DNA from: Bacteroidota bacterium
GTDB lineage: Bacteria > Bacteroidota > Bacteroidia > Flavobacteriales > Weeksellaceae
Reading direction: 5' to 3'
DNA: 64,000 bases
Assembly: GCA_023393915.1 (NCBI GenBank)
Contig: JAEXBS010000006.1
Coordinates: 178,613-242,612, forward strand
Shown: piece after piece, positions 23,589 through 30,736 of the stretch
Numbering within the stretch: the first letter of the stretch is position 1
Layout: every line of letters begins with the position of its first letter
Notes under the pieces: model-generated
What the model was told of the DNA's origin: nothing
Database searches by the model: none
What the model saw: only the letters and a program-made list of their open reading frames with translations
Program-made: the position numbers and the translations under genes

Positions 23589-24548
23589 ATGAGTCCATTA
23601 ATTACTGGGATCCATCACGTTACAGCAGTTTCGGGGGATACGCAAGAAAACATAGATTTCTATTCAGGAGTTCTAGGCATGCGCCTAATAAAAAAGACGG
23701 TTAATTTTGATTATCCAGAGGTATACCATTTTTACTTTGGGAACGATAAAGGTACTCCTGGAACCATTATGACCACTTTTCCTTACGGAAAAGAGGGTTT
23801 AGCAAAAGGAAGGAAAGGAACGGGTAAAATTAATACGACTGCTTTTTCTCTGCCATCTTCTTCCCTTGGGTATTGGCTCGAGCGTTTAGATCGATATCGT
23901 GTGGCTTATTCTCTGCCTCAAAAGAGAGGGGAGGAAAAGTTCATCTCTCTAGAAGACCCGGACGGTCTTGGTATTGAGCTCGTTTTTGATCCAAAAGAAG
24001 AAAGAGAAGGCTCAGATTTTTTTGATAATGTTCCTTTAGAGCACAGCATCCGTGGTATTCACCATGTCGAGATTTGGCAAGGTAGTATTCAAAGAACTGC
24101 TGAACTACTAACTGAAGTGATGGACCACGAGCTTTTGTTTCAAGAGGCCAATCGTTCTCGCTACGGAGTTATTGATAAGCCGGGTCATTATATTGATCTA
24201 GTAGAAGATCCTAAGGCTCCAAGAGGATATCCGGGCTCGGCCATGGTGCATCATGTTGCTTTTGCCACCGAAAGTAGAGAGACCCAAGAAAAAATGATTG
24301 AAAAATTAGAAGCCTTTGGAATCGCAAGAATGCCGGTAAGAGAAAGAAAGTACTTTAGTTCTATTTACTTCAACGAACCGGGGGGAGTGGTCTTTGAGAT
24401 TGCTACCCTAGGCCCTGGATTCGACGTAGACGAAGAGTTTGAGGATTTAGGTCTTAACCTTCAACTCCCTGAGCAGTTCGAGGAGAACAGAGCAAAATTA
24501 AATGAATCCTTACCTAAGTTTACTTACTCACCTGAAAAATTTAAATAG
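23589..24548 (+). CDS. Second ring-cleaving dioxygenase (MhqO/MhqA-like)
   Basis: A 319-residue paralogue of the upstream dioxygenase, with the same two VOC repeats: ITGIHHVTAVSGDTQENIDF, LIKKTVNFDYPEVYHFYFGN, SLEDPDGLGIELVF in the first, and IRGIHHVEIWQG, MVHHVAFATES and SIYFNEPGGVVFEIATLGPG in the second. The metal His-His-Glu positions are conserved. The two copies differ widely in the middle, so they probably handle different ring substrates. Its TAG stop overlaps by one base the GTG start of the hydrolase gene downstream. Confidence 0.9.
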   Translation: MSPLITGIHHVTAVSGDTQENIDFYSGVLGMRLIKKTVNFDYPEVYHFYFGNDKGTPGTIMTTFPYGKEGLAKGRKGTGKINTTAFSLPSSSLGYWLERLDRYRVAYSLPQKRGEEKFISLEDPDGLGIELVFDPKEEREGSDFFDNVPLEHSIRGIHHVEIWQGSIQRTAELLTEVMDHELLFQEANRSRYGVIDKPGHYIDLVEDPKAPRGYPGSAMVHHVAFATESRETQEKMIEKLEAFGIARMPVRERKYFSSIYFNEPGGVVFEIATLGPGFDVDEEFEDLGLNLQLPEQFEENRAKLNESLPKFTYSPEKFK

Positions 24549-25168
24549 TGAAGCACGAACTTGATATTAGAAAGAGTGGGAAAAGCTTAAGAGAGGCAGA
24601 GAAAGCCCTGATCATGATTCATGGTAGGGGTGGGAGCGCTGAAGATATTTTAACATTAGCCTCTCATTTGAACGTAAAAGAATACGCGCTTTTAGCCCCT
24701 CAGGCGACCGGTCATACCTGGTATCCTTATTCGTTTATGGCGCCTACTGAGCAAAACGAGCCTTGGCTTAATTCTGCATTAGAATCGATTAAGAAAACCG
24801 TTCAAACGGCAATGGAAGAAGGAATTAAGGCGGAGAATATTTATTTCTTTGGGTTCTCTCAAGGAGCTTGTCTTAGTCTCGAGTTTTTAGCTCGTCATGC
24901 AAAACGCTACGGGGGAGCTGTAGCCATTATTGGAGGCGTAATTGGTGAAGCGATTGAGCGCTCTAATTATAAGGGCGATTTTCAGGGAACTCCTGTTTTT
25001 ATAGGAACAAGTAATCCGGATTTTCATGTACCGATTGAAAGAGTGTACGCCACAGAGAATATTTTAAAAGAAATGGGCGCAGAAGTGAGTCTAAAAGTGT
25101 ATGAAAATTTTGGACACAGTATCAATCCGGATGAAATAGATAGCGCCAATACCTTGGTGTTTAAATAA
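24548..25168 (+). CDS. Alpha/beta hydrolase, carboxylesterase/phospholipase type (MhqD-like)
   Basis: A 206-residue alpha/beta hydrolase. The oxyanion-hole segment IMIHGRGGSAEDILTLASHL, the nucleophile elbow FGFSQGACLSLEFLARH (Ser about 118), the acid GTSNPDFHVP and the His motif NFGHSINPDE are all seen, as in MhqD and YodD. MhqD is induced by quinones with the MhqO dioxygenases in Bacillus. The start is GTG at 24548, overlapping the stop of the preceding gene by one base, which suits tight translational coupling; no upstream ATG is available without overlapping further. Confidence 0.9.
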   Translation: MKHELDIRKSGKSLREAEKALIMIHGRGGSAEDILTLASHLNVKEYALLAPQATGHTWYPYSFMAPTEQNEPWLNSALESIKKTVQTAMEEGIKAENIYFFGFSQGACLSLEFLARHAKRYGGAVAIIGGVIGEAIERSNYKGDFQGTPVFIGTSNPDFHVPIERVYATENILKEMGAEVSLKVYENFGHSINPDEIDSANTLVFK

Positions 25169-25208
25169 AGAATTAGAAATAACAATAGATAAAAAATAAA
25201 CCACTTAT

Positions 25209-25751
25209 ATGAAAGTAGTAGCATTTGGAGCATCGTATAGTAAAGAATCCATCAACAAAGAATTTGCTGCCTACGCGGCCTCAAAAATACCTGGCGCTGA
25301 GGTTGAGGTTTTAGACCTGACTCAGTATTCACTTCCGCTTTTCACCGTAGATCTGGAAAAGGAAATTGGACATCCAGAAATAATCAAAGATTTTCTTTCA
25401 AAAATAGATTCAGTTGATTTAATCATCATTTCTTTAGCAGAGCACAACGGTAGTTATTCTGCTGGATTTAAGAATCTTTTTGACTGGAGTTCTCGAGTAA
25501 ATATTAAATTTTTTGAATCCAAAAAAGTACTGCTTCTTTCAACTGCGACAGGTCCAAGAGGGGGAATCTCCGCTTTAGAAGCTGCGAAAACAAGATTTCC
25601 AATTCATGGGGCTGAGATTGTGGGGACGTTTTCTCTTCCTTCTTTTAATGAAAACTACTCAAAAGAGACAGGAATTATTGTTGACGAGCTAAGAGAAGAG
25701 TTTCAAAAGACTCTTGCTGGGGTGGGTGCTTTGGAAGTAAGTCTTAACTAA
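25209..25751 (+). CDS. NADPH-dependent FMN reductase family protein
   Basis: A 180-residue flavodoxin-like reductase. The N-terminal FMN-phosphate loop reads VVAFGASYSKESINKEFAAY, followed by YSLPLFTVDLEKEIGHPEII and LAEHNGSYSAGFKNLFDWSS with the flavin-contacting loop, then LLSTATGPRGGISALE. Relatives (SsuE/ArsH/YieF-like NAD(P)H:quinone or azo reductases) reduce quinones by two electrons, which fits with the dioxygenases upstream. It is the last gene of the operon, 40 bases after the hydrolase, and is followed by a terminator. Confidence 0.9.
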   Translation: MKVVAFGASYSKESINKEFAAYAASKIPGAEVEVLDLTQYSLPLFTVDLEKEIGHPEIIKDFLSKIDSVDLIIISLAEHNGSYSAGFKNLFDWSSRVNIKFFESKKVLLLSTATGPRGGISALEAAKTRFPIHGAEIVGTFSLPSFNENYSKETGIIVDELREEFQKTLAGVGALEVSLN

Positions 25752-25797
25752 ATTCATCCAAAGGAAAGTTCCAGCATTAATGCAGATGCAAAAAGAT

Positions 25798-25836
25798 AGA
25801 AGCTGCCTCAAGTATTGAGACAGCTTCTTCTGTTTT
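25798..25836. terminator. Bidirectional terminator between the reductase and ABC permease genes
   Basis: AGAAGCTG (25798-25805) pairs with CAGCTTCT (25821-25828) and CTCA with TGAG inside, with T-rich sequence on the plus side (TCTGTTTTT) and on the minus side (TCTTTTTG). Confidence 0.8.
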
Positions 25837-25853
25837 TATAGAAAGCTAAATAT

Positions 25854-27170
25854 TTAGCTTTTTATCCACTTCCAAATCTCTTTCAACGAAGCTTTGTTTC
25901 CGTACATAAGAACACCCACTTTGTAGATTTTCGAGGCTAAAAACACCATTCCAATAGCGGAAATAATCAATATAGCTAGAGACAAGACGATTTCCCAAAT
26001 CGGAACACCGAACGGGATTCTAGCAATCATCGCCACAGGCGAAGTGAATGGAATCATAGACATCCAAAAGGAGAGGGGACCTTCCGGATTATTGATAATG
26101 GTGATACTGCCGTACATACCAATAGTGAGAGGGAGGATCGCAAAGAGAGTAAACTGCTGAGTTTCGGTTTCATTGTCAACTGCCGATCCAATGGCAGCGT
26201 ACATCGCGGAATAGAAAATGTATCCGATCAAAAAGTACAGTATGAAAGTGATGATAATCAGTGGGAAATTTAAGTTTAATAGCGTGTGGGATACTTGTCC
26301 TGCCATTTGCTGGAAGTCGAACTTTTCGAAGGCCTCCGCACTTTGTCCTGCAATCTGTGCTCCTTCGCTCATGGCCATAAACCCGGTATTTAGTACCAAA
26401 GCAGCAATTACGCTCATCGTTATCCAAATGATGAATTGCGTAAGCGCCACGAAAGTCACCCCTAAGATTTTCCCCATCATCAGGTCAAAAGGTTTAACTG
26501 AAGAAATGATGATTTCTACTACGCGGTTGTTTTTCTCTTCTAAAACACTTCTCATAACACGAACCCCATAGATGATGATGAACATGAAAATCACATACAT
26601 TAGCACCATGCTCAGCATGTATTTCACGGTAAACTCAAGATCGTTCTCCTGAGATTTTTCATCAATAATGTTTCGAGTTTTTAATGAAAAACCTTTGTCT
26701 AGATTCTCTACTTGCTGCTCACTTAAGCCAAGGTCCTCAATCTTCTTTTGGCGAATCACCTCTTCTAAATCATTTTGAATCGTATTTTTAGCCTCTAGAC
26801 CTATCTTTTTATTGGTCAGTAGTTCCGTCTGACCTTCGAGCTCCTCGTAGTTTTGATCCTTGAGCGAAGGAATGATTAAGAGCCCATCGATGTCTTCTGT
26901 TTCCTTTAAAAGGACCGTCATTTGTTTTTCAGTACTCGGATCGAGTACTATGTATTTGAGATCGGCCGAAGACTTTAATTGACCTTCAAAGAGGCCACTT
27001 TTATCTATGACATTGATCGAGCTACTGGTTTCGTTGGCCTTAAACATAATGCCAATTAAAACACCAAAGGCGACAAGAATAATGGGAGCAAGTAAGGTAA
27101 GAAGGATAAAAGACTTCTTTTTTACCTGTGTTAAGTATTCTCTTCGGGCTATGAGTATAATGTTCTTCAT
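25854..27170 (-). CDS. ABC-2 family transporter permease (NatB-like)
   Basis: A 438-residue ABC-2 type permease. One membrane helix at the N-terminus (ILLTLLAPIILVAFGVLIGI) is followed by a large extracytoplasmic domain (residues ~45-175) and then a cluster of five or six helices from MLSMVLMYVIFMFIIIYGVR, including the conserved segment VLEEKNNRVVEIIISSVKPF. This topology matches NatB and related sodium or multidrug ABC exporters. It is the second gene of a two-gene operon with the ATPase, 6 bases apart. Confidence 0.9.
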   Translation of the reverse strand: MKNIILIARREYLTQVKKKSFILLTLLAPIILVAFGVLIGIMFKANETSSSINVIDKSGLFEGQLKSSADLKYIVLDPSTEKQMTVLLKETEDIDGLLIIPSLKDQNYEELEGQTELLTNKKIGLEAKNTIQNDLEEVIRQKKIEDLGLSEQQVENLDKGFSLKTRNIIDEKSQENDLEFTVKYMLSMVLMYVIFMFIIIYGVRVMRSVLEEKNNRVVEIIISSVKPFDLMMGKILGVTFVALTQFIIWITMSVIAALVLNTGFMAMSEGAQIAGQSAEAFEKFDFQQMAGQVSHTLLNLNFPLIIITFILYFLIGYIFYSAMYAAIGSAVDNETETQQFTLFAILPLTIGMYGSITIINNPEGPLSFWMSMIPFTSPVAMIARIPFGVPIWEIVLSLAILIISAIGMVFLASKIYKVGVLMYGNKASLKEIWKWIKS

Positions 27171-27176
27171 GGAATC

Positions 27177-28091
27177 TTAAAAGTTGGGTTGGCTTACGGC
27201 CTTAATAAATACTTCGTTCATACTTGGAATTCTTTCGTCAAAAGAGCGGATTTTTCCGACTTGAATGAGTTCAGAAAGAAGTTGGTTTTGATCCTTTTCT
27301 CCGTGCAGTTCAAACGAAACTCCGAGCGGTTCTTCTTTAACAAGCGACACTTCGTGTTTAAGTGAAAATCGACTTAACGCTTCACGATCCACCTCGGAGA
27401 GAAGGACAGAGAAAACATTTTGCTTGAATTTTTCCCTGACTTCAAATACTTTTCCATCCAGGATCTTTTCTGATTGATGAATGAGTGCGACCGAATCGCA
27501 AAGTTCTTCGACGCTTTCCATACGGTGTGTGGAAAGGATAATCGTGGTTCCTTCGTCTCGTAAATAATGAATTTGATCTTTGATAAGCCCTGCATTCACT
27601 GGATCAAAGCCCGAGAAAGGCTCATCAAGAATAAGTAATTTGGGACGGTGCAGGACGGTAACCACGAACTGGACTTTCTGAGCCATTCCTTTGGAGAGCT
27701 CCGAGAGCTTTTTTTTCCACCACTGTTCTATGTCTAGTTTTTCAAACCAAAATTTGGCTTGGGAAAGGGCCACTTGCCTAGACAGACCTTTTAGTTCCCC
27801 AAAGTAAAGGATCTGATCCCCTAAGGTCATGTTTTTGTAAAGCCCTCTTTCTTCTGGCATATAGCCAATGGAAGAAATATGCTCGGGTTTTAACTTTTCC
27901 CCATCGAGAAAAATTTCTCCCCTGTCGGGGGCTAAGATTTGGTTAATGATCCGAATGAAGGTGGTTTTCCCTGCTCCGTTTGGACCTAGTAGACCGTAAA
28001 TGCTTCCTGTTGGAACGAAAAGATCAAAATCCTTTAAAGCGATTTTCTTTCCTGCATTGTATGATTTGGTAACTTGAGTGGCTTTTAACAT
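27177..28091 (-). CDS. ABC transporter ATP-binding protein (NatA-like)
   Basis: A 304-residue ABC ATPase: Walker A GLLGPNGAGKTTFIRIINQI (Lys about 44), Q-loop, the signature LSKGMAQKVQF (LSEL..LSKG variant), Walker B KLLILDEPFSGFDPVNAGLI, and the H-loop ILSTHRMESVEELCD. The ~80-residue C-terminal extension is typical of DrrA/NatA-type exporters. It partners the permease encoded 6 bases downstream. A strong upstream promoter is not obvious; TATTTTTA just upstream (minus strand, near 28117) is a one-mismatch -7 box. Confidence 0.92.
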   Translation of the reverse strand: MLKATQVTKSYNAGKKIALKDFDLFVPTGSIYGLLGPNGAGKTTFIRIINQILAPDRGEIFLDGEKLKPEHISSIGYMPEERGLYKNMTLGDQILYFGELKGLSRQVALSQAKFWFEKLDIEQWWKKKLSELSKGMAQKVQFVVTVLHRPKLLILDEPFSGFDPVNAGLIKDQIHYLRDEGTTIILSTHRMESVEELCDSVALIHQSEKILDGKVFEVREKFKQNVFSVLLSEVDREALSRFSLKHEVSLVKEEPLGVSFELHGEKDQNQLLSELIQVGKIRSFDERIPSMNEVFIKAVSQPNF

Positions 28092-28518
28092 GGAGAATTT
28101 CTAATTCAAAGAGGTAAAAATACGGATTAATGGCTAATAGAAAAAACCAGATAAGGGAAGGATTTTGCTAGAATTGAATGCTAGAAGGCTGTTTTTTTCC
28201 TGTTGCTAAGATTTTTTGCTTGTCGTTAAATTTTTACTCTAAGAAAAAAAAGACCCTCTGTGCAAAAGCAAAGAGGGTTTTGGGGAAAACCTCGGTCCCA
28301 TTGAACCAATAATAATAAACCTATTATAAAAAATTGTGTTTTTAGTGAGGTTTAACTCGAGTTACTTAATACGAAATAATGGTAGAAACTTTAGGGAAAT
28401 TTATTACGTATTTTTAGGGTTTGTGGGTTTAATTATAAGTTTTCTTGGTTATTAAGGCAAAGGTATTGATAATGGTTGACAAGTAATGTCAATCATGTTC
28501 TAGAAGGCTTTAACGAGT
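28092..28518. other. Intergenic region with a possible minus-strand small RNA
   Basis: On the minus strand a TACCTTTG -7 box (28458-28465) lies about 200 bases upstream of a hairpin with a long U-tract (28245-28278), and no protein gene lies between. The inverted repeat TTGAC-attactt-GTCAA (28476-28492) is just upstream of the box. The left end holds the ABC operon promoter region. Confidence 0.5.
28245..28278 (-). terminator. Minus-strand terminator between the WYL and ABC genes
   Basis: On the minus strand ACCCTCT-ttgcttttgcac-AGAGGGT pairs as a 7-bp stem, followed by CTTTTTTTTCTT. It could end the WYL regulator mRNA and/or the putative small RNA. Confidence 0.75.
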
Positions 28519-29586
28519 TTAATCCGGACGAAAACTATTGTTGGATTCTAAAGGAGCATCCGAATTGTAGGATTCTTCAATATCTTTTAGTTTCTTTAAG
28601 TACATCTCTTTCAGCTCAGGCGGTCCGATTACTTTAACATTGCTCATCCATTGGAAAATCCAACCGGTCAGTTCTCGGTTCAGACCACAGTTCATTCTAA
28701 GTATTACGTTTCCGTTTTCAAGCTCCTCGAACGCCTGGGTCTCATGCCAGAATTGATTGCGGATGAAGGCGCCCGTCAAACGACTAAACTCGAGTTCTAC
28801 CTTATAAATTTTATTGTCGGTATTTTTTGTGATTCCAAAGCGACGAAGCATTTTCTTTTTTAATGTGGCTTCTAGCTTCGTGCTATTAAACATGTCATTG
28901 GTCAGCTGGTATCGTTTAAATTGTTCTAAAGCCAAAACAACCAGTTCCAATTCTACATCGCCTTTAACAAAACCTACCACATGGACCACGCCCCGATGGT
29001 AGAGTAGCTGCATGGGAAGGAATCGAACCGGAGAATGGATGTGCTTTGGATTGGAGGTGTAGTCAAATTCGATTTCTAAAACCTCCATTTCTCTTTTGTT
29101 TTGAATGCTCCAAAGGCAATCATCAAGAATTTTCTGATAGTTCTCCATCACCGAGACCTCGTAAAAATGTGTTCCTACGATTTGTTTATCTCCAAGTTCT
29201 GCGAACTGTTCAAACTTACTTTTGGAGTAGCTTTTATAAAAGAGCTCTACCATTTTATCTAAAGAAGCGCGCCGTGCCGAGACTACCGGAAGGGGAAGGA
29301 AGTTTTTGAAAAGAATGTAGGAGCTGATATCAAAATCCAAAAGGCCCTTATGGGAATTTTGGTATTCAATTTTCCAGACCTTTTTGTTTTTTTCACCCGT
29401 CGTGACCACAAGTTTCTCACCCTCTATAAAGAGTGAGTTTTCCAGATCTTTTAAATCCCGGTAAAAGGTTCGTGGTGAGATTTGAATTCCGTGCCGCTCC
29501 GCCCACTGATTTAACAGCTCCACGGTGAGAGGTCCACGTTTTAGTAAGGAGTAAATTTTTAAAAGTCGCTCGGATTTATCTGACAT
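28519..29586 (-). CDS. WYL-domain transcriptional regulator
   Basis: A 355-residue regulator with an N-terminal winged HTH (SERLLKIYSLLKRGPLTVEL, ISPRTFYRDLKDLENS) and a WYL-type sensor domain with the SH3-like beta-barrel (LEIEFDYTSNPKHIHSPVRF, PMQLLYHRGVVHVVGF, CTRYQLT-like QFKRYQLTND) and a C-terminal extension. WYL proteins bind nucleic acid or nucleotides and often control DNA-damage or defence genes. The frame is open to a TTG at 29613, but that is inside the transcribed leader before a good promoter, so the ATG at 29586 (MSDKSERLLK) is chosen. No clear target; the adjacent ABC transporter has its own promoter. Confidence 0.88.
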   Translation of the reverse strand: MSDKSERLLKIYSLLKRGPLTVELLNQWAERHGIQISPRTFYRDLKDLENSLFIEGEKLVVTTGEKNKKVWKIEYQNSHKGLLDFDISSYILFKNFLPLPVVSARRASLDKMVELFYKSYSKSKFEQFAELGDKQIVGTHFYEVSVMENYQKILDDCLWSIQNKREMEVLEIEFDYTSNPKHIHSPVRFLPMQLLYHRGVVHVVGFVKGDVELELVVLALEQFKRYQLTNDMFNSTKLEATLKKKMLRRFGITKNTDNKIYKVELEFSRLTGAFIRNQFWHETQAFEELENGNVILRMNCGLNRELTGWIFQWMSNVKVIGPPELKEMYLKKLKDIEESYNSDAPLESNNSFRPD

Positions 29587-29623
29587 ACCTATTGAGACCG
29601 CAAAGAATTGCAAGGGCCACTTT

Positions 29624-29655
29624 CAAAGATAAGCAATGGAATTAGAAAAAGCAAA
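29624..29655 (-). promoter_or_regulatory. Promoter of the WYL regulator (TTTG-N20-TATCTTTG)
   Basis: On the minus strand TTTG (29655-29652) is followed after 20 bases by TATCTTTG (29631-29624). Transcription should start near 29617, about 31 bases before the chosen ATG. Confidence 0.75.
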
Positions 29656-29682
29656 GTGCTTTTTATGTCAAAAAAGCAGAGT

Positions 29683-30678
29683 TTATACAGAAAATTCAGC
29701 AGCCTCATAAAAGGCTTTGGTTTCTTCGATGAGCTCATCCAACTCCACGAGGGTATGAGCCTGTAAGAATCTTCTTTTGAACTCTTTGAAATGAGGAATG
29801 GCTCTAAAATAATTGCTGTAGTGCTGGCGCATTTCTAAAAGCCCGTTTTTCTCGCCTTTCCACTCGGCGCTCCACTCTGCGTGTTTTCTTACCGCCGATA
29901 GTCTTTCTTCTAAGTTAGGAGGATCAAGAATTTCTCCCGTTTTGAAAAAGTGTTTGATTTCATTAAAAATCCAAGGGTAGCCAATGGCTCCTCTTCCAAT
30001 CATAATTCCATCGCAGTTGTACTTTTCCTTGTACTCCAAAGCTTTTTGTGGACTGTCAATATCGCCGTTTCCAAAGATGGGAATCTCGATGTCTCCATGG
30101 TTTTTTATCATGGAAATATAATTCCAGTCTGCCTCTCCCTTGTACATTTGAGAACGCGTGCGCGCATGAATCGTTAGGGCTTTAATTCCAGCGTCTTGAA
30201 GTCTTAGGGCAACTTCCTGAATGTTAATCGAATCGTAATCCCAACCCAGTCTTGTTTTTACCGTCACGGGTAAATCCGTGGAACCTACCACTGCTTTGGT
30301 TAAACGAACCATGAGGTCCACATCTTTCAGTACTCCGGCCCCGGCCCCTTTGCTTACTACCTTTTTCACAGGGCATCCGAAATTAATGTCGACAATATCG
30401 GGCTGCACCGTTTCAACAATGCGGGCAGATAAGGCCATAGCTTCTTCATCGCCTCCAAAGATCTGAATTCCTACAGGTCTTTCGTAATCGAAGATGTCGA
30501 GTTTCTTTTTGCTCTTAATTGCATCACGAATTAGTCCCTCCGAAGAGATGAATTCCGAATACATAAGATCCGCTCCCGCTTCTTTACAAAGTCGACGAAA
30601 CGGAGGATCACTCACGTCCTCCATAGGAGCTAAGAGTAGAGGGAAATCCGGAAGTTCAATGGGACCTATTTTTACCAT
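29683..30678 (-). CDS. dusB: tRNA-dihydrouridine synthase (DusB type)
   Basis: A 331-residue flavin-dependent tRNA-dihydrouridine synthase. The TIM barrel starts LLLAPMEDVSDPPFRRLCKE (FMN phosphate region), followed by VDINFGCPVKKVVSKGAGAG with the catalytic Cys, VTVKTRLGWDYD, ALTIHARTRSQMYKGEADWN with the catalytic His-Arg loop, PIFGNGDI and DGIMIGRGAIGYPWIF. The C-terminal helical domain is present. It reduces uridines in the D-loop of tRNA. A TAATTTTG box (30683-30690) ends 4 bases from the ATG, suggesting a leaderless message. Confidence 0.95.
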   Translation of the reverse strand: MVKIGPIELPDFPLLLAPMEDVSDPPFRRLCKEAGADLMYSEFISSEGLIRDAIKSKKKLDIFDYERPVGIQIFGGDEEAMALSARIVETVQPDIVDINFGCPVKKVVSKGAGAGVLKDVDLMVRLTKAVVGSTDLPVTVKTRLGWDYDSINIQEVALRLQDAGIKALTIHARTRSQMYKGEADWNYISMIKNHGDIEIPIFGNGDIDSPQKALEYKEKYNCDGIMIGRGAIGYPWIFNEIKHFFKTGEILDPPNLEERLSAVRKHAEWSAEWKGEKNGLLEMRQHYSNYFRAIPHFKEFKRRFLQAHTLVELDELIEETKAFYEAAEFSV

Positions 30679-30682
30679 GGCG

Positions 30683-30690
30683 CAAAATTA
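30683..30690 (-). promoter_or_regulatory. -7 box of dusB, leaderless arrangement
   Basis: Minus strand TAATTTTG, then CGCC, then ATG. Full match to TAnnTTTG, four bases from the start codon. Confidence 0.6.
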
Positions 30691-30736
30691 CGAAAATTTG
30701 TACTTTTTCGCTCTTTGAATAATTTTTGCAAGTAAC

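Noticed and set aside
25798..25836. Hairpin between the reductase and ABC genes as a repeat element
   Set aside because: It is best explained as a shared terminator; its similarity to the terminator at 7415-7452 (AGAAGCTG/CAGCTTCT) is in the stem and may be chance or a terminator family.
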